NCBI GenBank assembly: GCA_024636395.1 | Contig: JAGXHD010000180.1 | Location: forward strand, 1-9,889 | Direction of reading: 5' to 3' | Length of the DNA: 9,889 nt | Source of the DNA: Sulfitobacter sp. | GTDB taxonomy: Bacteria > Pseudomonadota > Alphaproteobacteria > Rhodobacterales > Rhodobacteraceae | In this document: positions 5,608 through 9,889 of the stretch, one piece after another | Position numbering within the stretch: the stretch's first letter is position 1 | Layout: the number at the start of each line of letters is the position of its first letter | Translations under genes and position numbers: made by a program | The notes under the pieces: model-generated | Seen by the model: the letters and a program-made list of their open reading frames with translations, nothing else | Told to the model about the DNA's origin: nothing | The model's database searches: none

Positions 5608-6096
5608 ATGAGCACCCCCCCCGTTGGCATCATCATGGGCTCCCAGTCCGATTGGCCCACCCTCCGCGAAGCGGCGAGCCTGCTCGACGAGCTGGGCATC
5701 GGATATGAGGCACGCATCGTCTCCGCGCACCGCACGCCCGACCGGTTGTGGGAGTACGGTAAGACAGCCGTCGACCGCGGCCTGCAAGTGATCATCGCGG
5801 GCGCAGGTGGTGCAGCACATCTACCGGGCATGATGGCCTCGAAAACGCGTGTGCCCGTGATCGGCGTGCCGGTGCTGACCAAGGCACTCTCGGGCGTCGA
5901 CAGCCTCTATTCTATTCTGCAAATGCCGCGCGGCTTTCCCGTTGCCACCATGGCTATTGGCGCGCCGGGCGCCGCAAATGCGGCCCTGATGGCTGCCGCT
6001 ATCCTCGCGCTGAACGATCCTGCCTTGGCCGCTCGCCTCGATGCCTGGCGCAGCGACCTGTCGGCCTCTATCCCGGAAGTACCTGTTGATGACTGA
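5608..6096 (+). CDS. purE: 5-(carboxyamino)imidazole ribonucleotide mutase
   Basis: Converts N5-CAIR, the product of PurK, to CAIR in purine synthesis. It is a class I PurE of 162 residues, the usual size, and works as a cytoplasmic octamer in known cases. The substrate-binding loop GSQSDW is at 11-16. SAHRTP at 39-44 contains the catalytic histidine (His41 here), and GAGGAAHLPGM at 65-75 is the signature glycine-rich loop. The presence of purK directly downstream is what the class I type requires. The ATG at 5608 has GAAGG about 4-8 bases upstream. The last 8 bases overlap purK. Confidence 0.96.
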   Translation: MSTPPVGIIMGSQSDWPTLREAASLLDELGIGYEARIVSAHRTPDRLWEYGKTAVDRGLQVIIAGAGGAAHLPGMMASKTRVPVIGVPVLTKALSGVDSLYSILQMPRGFPVATMAIGAPGAANAALMAAAILALNDPALAARLDAWRSDLSASIPEVPVDD

Positions 6097-7156
6097 TCCT
6101 CTGCCAACCGGTGCGACCATCGGCATCCTCGGCGGTGGTCAACTCGGCCGCATGCTCTCTGTCGCCGCCGCCCGCCTGGGTCTGCGCACCCATATCTACG
6201 AGCCGGGCAGCAATCCGCCCGCCGCAGACGTGGCGCATGCGGTGACCACCGCCCCCTATGACGACGTGGCCGCCCTGACCGCCTTCGCGCACTCCGTCGA
6301 TCTGGTCACTTTTGAGTTCGAAAACATCCCCACCGAAGCGCTCGACATCATCGAAGCGATCACGCCGATCCACCCCAACCGACGCGCCTTGGGTACGTCT
6401 CAGGACCGGCTCGTGGAGAAGGAGTTCCTGCGAAGCATCGGCCTCACTGTTGCGCCCTTCGCAGAAATCACGGACGCCGCGAGCCTCGATGCGGCCATTG
6501 CCACTGTCGGGACGCCTGCGATCCTTAAAACCCGCCGCTTCGGGTATGACGGCAAAGGGCAGGCGCGCCTGAAATCACCCGACGATGCCACCGAGGCGCT
6601 GGCCGACATGGCAGACGCACCGGCCGTTCTCGAAGGCTTCGTCGACTTCTCCATTGAGATCTCGATCATCGCCGCGCGAAATCCGCAGGGCCAGATCGCC
6701 TGCTATGATCCTGGCCAGAATGTTCACCGCGAAGGCATCCTGCATACCACGACAGTGCCCGCCAAGCTTCCCGCATCCCTGCGCACCGATGCGGTCCTGC
6801 TCGCTGCCAAAATCCTGAACACGCTCGACTATGTCGGCGTCATGGGGGTCGAACTTTTCGTGACCCCGCAGGGCCTCATCGTGAACGAGATCGCCCCGCG
6901 CGTGCACAATTCCGGCCATTGGACCCAGAACGGCTGCGCCGTAGACCAGTTTGAACAGCACATCCGCGCCATCGCGGGCTGGCCTCTAGGTGACGGTGGG
7001 CGCCACTCGGACGTCGTGATGGAAAATCTGATCGGTGCGGATGTGGACAAGGTGCCCGCGCTGGCGAAAGAGCCAAACTGTGCCATCCATCTTTATGGTA
7101 AGGTCGAAACCAAGCCAGGCCGCAAGATGGGCCATGTCAACAGAATCAAAAATTGA
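6089..7156 (+). CDS. purK: 5-(carboxyamino)imidazole ribonucleotide synthase
   Basis: ATP-grasp enzyme that joins bicarbonate to AIR using ATP, giving N5-CAIR for PurE. The 355-residue product has GILGGGQLGRM at 12-22 (N-terminal nucleotide-binding-like fold), KTRRFGYDGKGQ at 147-158 (ATP-grasp lysine and glycine loop) and NEIAPRVHNSGH at 266-277 (metal and ATP binding), all in the expected order. The ATG at 6089 lies inside the end of purE, out of frame, with GGAAG (6075-6079) 9 bases upstream, so translation of the two is probably coupled. The frame is open a further 16 codons upstream, but that is purE sequence. The gene stops 26 bases before the convergent PhnM-like gene, with no terminator in the gap. 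Confidence 0.96.
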   Translation: MTDPLPTGATIGILGGGQLGRMLSVAAARLGLRTHIYEPGSNPPAADVAHAVTTAPYDDVAALTAFAHSVDLVTFEFENIPTEALDIIEAITPIHPNRRALGTSQDRLVEKEFLRSIGLTVAPFAEITDAASLDAAIATVGTPAILKTRRFGYDGKGQARLKSPDDATEALADMADAPAVLEGFVDFSIEISIIAARNPQGQIACYDPGQNVHREGILHTTTVPAKLPASLRTDAVLLAAKILNTLDYVGVMGVELFVTPQGLIVNEIAPRVHNSGHWTQNGCAVDQFEQHIRAIAGWPLGDGGRHSDVVMENLIGADVDKVPALAKEPNCAIHLYGKVETKPGRKMGHVNRIKN

Positions 7157-7182
7157 GCGGGCAAACTCCCATCAGTCTGCAA

Positions 7183-8325
7183 TCAACCCATGAACCGCGC
7201 GGCCACATCGCCGCTCAGATAGCTCACCCGGCCTTGTACCAGCGTCGCCGCGACCCGAAGGCTCTCGCGCTCCAGCACCACCAGATCCGCGCGCTTGCCG
7301 GGCACTAGGACGCCACGGTCCGTTAGCCCCAAAACTCCCGCAGGACCGGCAGACACCAGCCCCCATGCCGCGGTCAGATCAAGCATACCGTTTTGCCAAA
7401 GCATAAGTGCCGCCCGCCGCGCACTGGGATAGTGGTAATCGGACGCCAGCGCATCACAGTAGCCCATCGCGATCAGATCGACCGCCGAGACATTGAGATT
7501 ATGCGAGCCACCCCGCACCACATTGGGCGAACCCATCACCACGATCCCGCCCAGATCCCGCGCAGCCTCCGCAGCCTCCAGCGTCTCGGGGAACTCCGCC
7601 ACATCGACACCGCGCGCAGCCCATTGCGCCCGGCCCTCGGCGGTGGTGTCGTCATGGCTGCCCATGGCGATCCCCTGTGCCGCAAGCTGTTTGCACAACC
7701 AATCCAGTGCGGCCGGCACCTCGTCACTCTCCGCTTCCAGCGCCTGCATCAACGCCAGATGCGCCTCCGGGCTGCGCCGCGCCTTGAGCGCTTGCGAGAC
7801 CAGCCGCCGGGGCTGCTGCCCTGCGCTGAGCCTGTCGTGCGGCAGATGATCGTTGAAGACGATATAGCGTAGGCCCCAGTCGGCCATGCGCGCGGGCAAC
7901 TCGTCGTAGAACTCCAGCAAATGCGTCTCGAACCGAAGTTGGCCGCGCAGATCAGTCACCATCGCGGGCGCCACGTCGCGCAAATGCGAAAAGACCTGCT
8001 CGGCAAACTCAAGCCCTCGCACCCCGCCTTCCCAGCTCACGAACTGGGCCAACGTCGCCGTGGTGATCCCATTTGCGGCCAACTCAGCCTCAACGGCAAC
8101 AAGCCCCTCGGCCATCTGCTTCATGGCACCCCGGCGGGGCGCCAGATGCCGCTCGAACCCGTCGCCGTGCACGTCCACGATGCCGGGCAGTACCAGATAG
8201 CCACTCATGTCCACCGCCCGACCAACAGGGGCTTGCACGATAACACCTTTGGCAAACGACAGCCCGTCCCGGTGCAGGCCGCTTGGCCCCAGCACCTCCG
8301 CTCCCGTCAGATCAAGGCTCAGCAC
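7183..8325 (-). CDS. phnM: PhnM-like amidohydrolase (RPnTP diphosphatase family)
   Basis: A 380-residue amidohydrolase-superfamily protein of the PhnM group. PhnM in the C-P lyase pathway removes diphosphate from alpha-D-ribose 1-methylphosphonate 5-triphosphate. The metal-binding HGD is at 53-55, within LPGIVDVHGDGFERHLAPRRG, and NDHLP at 158-162, SHDD at 223-226, GSPNVVRGGSHN at 265-276 and SDYHYP at 295-300 follow in the family order. The GTG start at 8325 is supported by GAGGA ending 5 bases upstream; it overlaps the last 14 bases of the upstream hydrolase gene, so the two are coupled. No other phn gene is in the window, and HGDG replaces the HTDN that I recall from classical PhnM, so the substrate may differ. 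Family membership is firm, the exact reaction is not. Confidence 0.82.
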   Translation of the reverse strand: MLSLDLTGAEVLGPSGLHRDGLSFAKGVIVQAPVGRAVDMSGYLVLPGIVDVHGDGFERHLAPRRGAMKQMAEGLVAVEAELAANGITTATLAQFVSWEGGVRGLEFAEQVFSHLRDVAPAMVTDLRGQLRFETHLLEFYDELPARMADWGLRYIVFNDHLPHDRLSAGQQPRRLVSQALKARRSPEAHLALMQALEAESDEVPAALDWLCKQLAAQGIAMGSHDDTTAEGRAQWAARGVDVAEFPETLEAAEAARDLGGIVVMGSPNVVRGGSHNLNVSAVDLIAMGYCDALASDYHYPSARRAALMLWQNGMLDLTAAWGLVSAGPAGVLGLTDRGVLVPGKRADLVVLERESLRVAATLVQGRVSYLSGDVAARFMG

Positions 8326-9088
8326 TGAAATCCTCGATTCCGGGCAAGCACGCGCCGTCCGGGCAACCGAACTGCTCCAGCACGGCGCCGAAAAATGTCA
8401 TTTCAGGGTCAAACGCACCGGTGCGCAAAAACGCGACCGTCTGCGAAATCACCTGCGGATTGTTCATCATAAATGTATGAGTCACCGGCAGCACGAGATG
8501 CGCGCGCATCCCTTCCAGCCGTGTAGAAGAAACTGCGACCTTGCCATCGTCAGGCCCCGGCAGCAGCGTCGAGAAATAGGGATTGAGCGATTGGGACCCG
8601 GCGATGATCCCGACGTCGAAATTCGCGGGCGGCAGGCTGCGCGGGATCGAATTTTCGCCCGTGCCCATTTGCAGCCCCGCAGGCCCGTTGATCCAGTCGA
8701 AGGCGATCACGTCGCGCAGCTCGTCCACAATCTCGCTTCCTTGATTGGGCGGGCCCAGCATCACGACACGCCCCACACGCTCGGGGCCCCCATCGGCCAC
8801 CCATTGGCGCAGCAGAATCCCGCCCATCGAATGGGTCACAAAATCAACCTTTTCAGTGCCGCATTGCGCAACGGCATCTGGCAGGGTGCGTCGCGTCAAT
8901 TCCTCAATCGGGGCCTCGGTCGAGGGATATCCGGGCCGCACAACGCGCCAGCCCTCGGCCTCCAGTGCCGCCTCCATCAGTGCAAACGATGTCTCAGTGC
9001 GCGCCAGCCCATGCAACAGCACTACACAGCGCGCCTGCACCGCACTTGCCGTCAGGAGCAAAGCACATATGATCATCGCAATTCTCAT
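8312..9088 (-). CDS. Exported alpha/beta hydrolase, lipase-like
   Basis: Probable secreted or periplasmic esterase/lipase of 258 residues. Residues 1-19 form a signal peptide (MRIAMIICALLL core, AVQA before the likely cleavage). LLHGL (24-28) is the oxyanion-hole strand. THSMGG (85-90) is the nucleophile elbow with Ser87; the first position is Thr rather than Gly, as in many lipase-like hydrolases. The probable acid is Asp181 or Asp182 and the histidine is His205 in VTHTFM. The PPNQG at 114-118 is typical of lipases of this class. Start choice is open: ATG 9088 gives the cleanest signal peptide but has no good ribosome-binding site. ATG 9130 adds 14 residues and has GAAGG at 6 bases, but would overlap the divergent NUDIX control region. 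The gene overlaps the PhnM-like gene at its 3' end. The natural substrate is unknown. Confidence 0.85.
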   Translation of the reverse strand: MRIAMIICALLLTASAVQARCVVLLHGLARTETSFALMEAALEAEGWRVVRPGYPSTEAPIEELTRRTLPDAVAQCGTEKVDFVTHSMGGILLRQWVADGGPERVGRVVMLGPPNQGSEIVDELRDVIAFDWINGPAGLQMGTGENSIPRSLPPANFDVGIIAGSQSLNPYFSTLLPGPDDGKVAVSSTRLEGMRAHLVLPVTHTFMMNNPQVISQTVAFLRTGAFDPEMTFFGAVLEQFGCPDGACLPGIEDFSAEP

Positions 9089-9130
9089 ACGCGCTATGTA
9101 GTGCCAAAGCGCGCCGATGTAATCCCCCAT

Positions 9131-9141
9131 GAAGGCCCTTC
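9131..9141. repeat. Palindrome GAAGGCCCTTC giving Shine-Dalgarno sites on both strands
   Basis: The 11-base perfect inverted repeat carries GAAGG on each strand. On the plus strand it is 11 bases before the NUDIX ATG at 9147. On the minus strand it is 6 bases before the alternative hydrolase ATG at 9130. It sits between the two divergent genes. Confidence 0.5.
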
Positions 9142-9146
9142 GCACG

Positions 9147-9605
9147 ATGACACCCACGACGCCCCCCCGCCTCGCTGTGCGCGCGATCATTCTGCACGAG
9201 GATCGCCTGCTGCTGGTCAACGCGTGGCCAGCGGGGAAAAGCGATCTGATGTGCGCGCCCGGGGGCGGGGTGGAGCGGGGGAGTGCGCTGCCCGACAATC
9301 TGGTGCGCGAGGTCTATGAGGAAACCGGGCTGCGCATCGCCGTGGGCGCGCCCTGTCTGGTTAACGAGTTCCATGATCCAACAGGCAGCTTTCATCAGGT
9401 CGATGTCTACTTCCACTGCACACTGCTAAGCCCGCCGACCCTCGATCACGGATGGCATGATGTGGACGAGATCGTGACCGACCGGCGCTGGGTCACGCGG
9501 GACCAAATGGCACGCCTGCGGGTAAAGCCAGACAGCCTGGCAGCGGTGGCATGGCGCGACACGGATGCGCCGCTCTACGATCCGCTCGAGCCGCTCATCG
9601 TCTAG
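9147..9605 (+). CDS. NUDIX hydrolase
   Basis: Hydrolyses a nucleoside diphosphate linked to another moiety; the substrate cannot be told from sequence. It has 152 residues. The Nudix box spans residues 40-62: GGVERGS, seven residues, then REVYEETGL. The catalytic core REVYEE, which binds the metal, is intact, but the first conserved Glu of the box is Ser46. The ATG at 9147 is preferred because GAAGG (9131-9135) is 11 bases upstream and homology begins shortly after; the ATG at 9129 would add six residues and has no ribosome-binding site. The gene is divergent from the hydrolase-PhnM unit. Its last 11 bases overlap the end of the convergent EamA gene. I found a -10-like TGTAAT (9118-9123) upstream but no matching -35. 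Confidence 0.9.
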   Translation: MTPTTPPRLAVRAIILHEDRLLLVNAWPAGKSDLMCAPGGGVERGSALPDNLVREVYEETGLRIAVGAPCLVNEFHDPTGSFHQVDVYFHCTLLSPPTLDHGWHDVDEIVTDRRWVTRDQMARLRVKPDSLAAVAWRDTDAPLYDPLEPLIV

Positions 9606-9889
9606 CAGTCACTGCCCAGCCGATCCCGCCGACGACCATCGCCGCCGCCAGCAGAACGACGCCACCCGCAGTCTCGCCCAAAAGCACTGTACCCGCCGCA
9701 ATCGCGATCACCGGCACGCTAAGCTGAACCACAGCAGCCGTCGTTCCACGCATCTGCCGCAGAACGGAGTACCAAAGCGCATATCCCAGTCCGGACGTGA
9801 CAGCACCGCAGATCACAGCCAAAAAGATGCCCTGCGAATTCGCCTCGATTCCGCTGGTGAACAAGACCACCGCAAGCAACGGGAAACAC
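9595..9889 (-). CDS. EamA/DMT-family transporter, C-terminal part
   Basis: C-terminal end of an inner-membrane drug/metabolite transporter; its N-terminal part lies beyond the window. About 98 residues are visible. The reading frame is open to the edge, so no start is assigned, although an in-frame TTG at 9879 exists. It contains three or four hydrophobic helices: the first at the edge, then FLAVICGAVTSGLGYALW, VVQLSVPVIAIAAGTVLLG and VVLLAAAMVVGGIGWAV. The loop LWYSVLRQMRGT and the following LSVPVIA ... LLGE are the hallmarks of the second EamA repeat. The substrate cannot be inferred. The TGA at 9597-9595 lies inside the end of the NUDIX gene. Confidence 0.85.
   Translation of the reverse strand, partial: CFPLLAVVLFTSGIEANSQGIFLAVICGAVTSGLGYALWYSVLRQMRGTTAAVVQLSVPVIAIAAGTVLLGETAGGVVLLAAAMVVGGIGWAVTARR

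Noticed and set aside
7157..7182. Bidirectional terminator between purK and the PhnM-like gene
   Set aside because: The gap is 26 bases and contains only a possible 3-bp GGG/CCC stem and no T tract.
8207..9319. 370-codon plus-strand open frame
   Set aside because: Shadow of the hydrolase gene in high-GC sequence; rich in Arg, His and Pro, without domain pattern.
1..9889. CRISPR arrays, insertion sequences, tRNA or rRNA genes, phage or attachment sites
   Set aside because: None seen by eye: no regularly spaced repeats, transposase or terminal inverted repeats. Gene content and codon use are uniform and typical of a core chromosome.

Overview
The window reads as ordinary chromosome of an alphaproteobacterium, most likely of the Rhodobacteraceae (Roseobacter-like). 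The reasons are moderately high GC, the fused sulfate adenylyltransferase/APS kinase, a DUF1150 gene directly behind an IbpA-type Hsp20 gene, a small DUF465 gene ahead of purE-purK, and a stand-alone PhnM-type amidohydrolase. This placement is inferred from gene content, not from a database match. I see no mobile elements, CRISPR, tRNA or rRNA.

Layout. On the plus strand come trxB (144-1148) and a bifunctional sat/cysC gene (1336-3045), closed by a strong intrinsic terminator (3071-3100). On the minus strand, read from 5218 down to 3111, come a heat-shock promoter, a structured 5' leader, an Hsp20 gene, a DUF1150 gene, an intrinsic terminator, a PhzF-family gene and an unrecognised 135-residue protein. 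Divergent from Hsp20 on the plus strand lie a DUF465 gene, then purE and purK overlapping by 8 bp behind their own promoter. Convergent with purK on the minus strand is a second unit: an exported alpha/beta hydrolase whose end overlaps the start of the PhnM-like gene. Divergent from it is a NUDIX hydrolase. Its 3' end overlaps the end of a minus-strand EamA transporter gene cut off by the window edge.

How the genes fit together. Sat/CysC makes APS and PAPS, and thioredoxin kept reduced by TrxB is the usual electron donor for the next step, so the left end has a sulfur-assimilation/thiol theme. PurE and PurK perform two consecutive steps of purine synthesis. The hydrolase-PhnM pair is translationally coupled, but no other phosphonate (C-P lyase) gene is nearby.

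Most interesting signal: the 5' leader of the Hsp20 mRNA (about 5120-5182, minus strand). A good RpoH-type promoter is followed by two hairpins. The second holds the whole Shine-Dalgarno sequence in a stem with a UCGCU motif opposite AAGGA, including a G-G mismatch and an adjacent unpaired C. That is the arrangement of a ROSE-type RNA thermometer.
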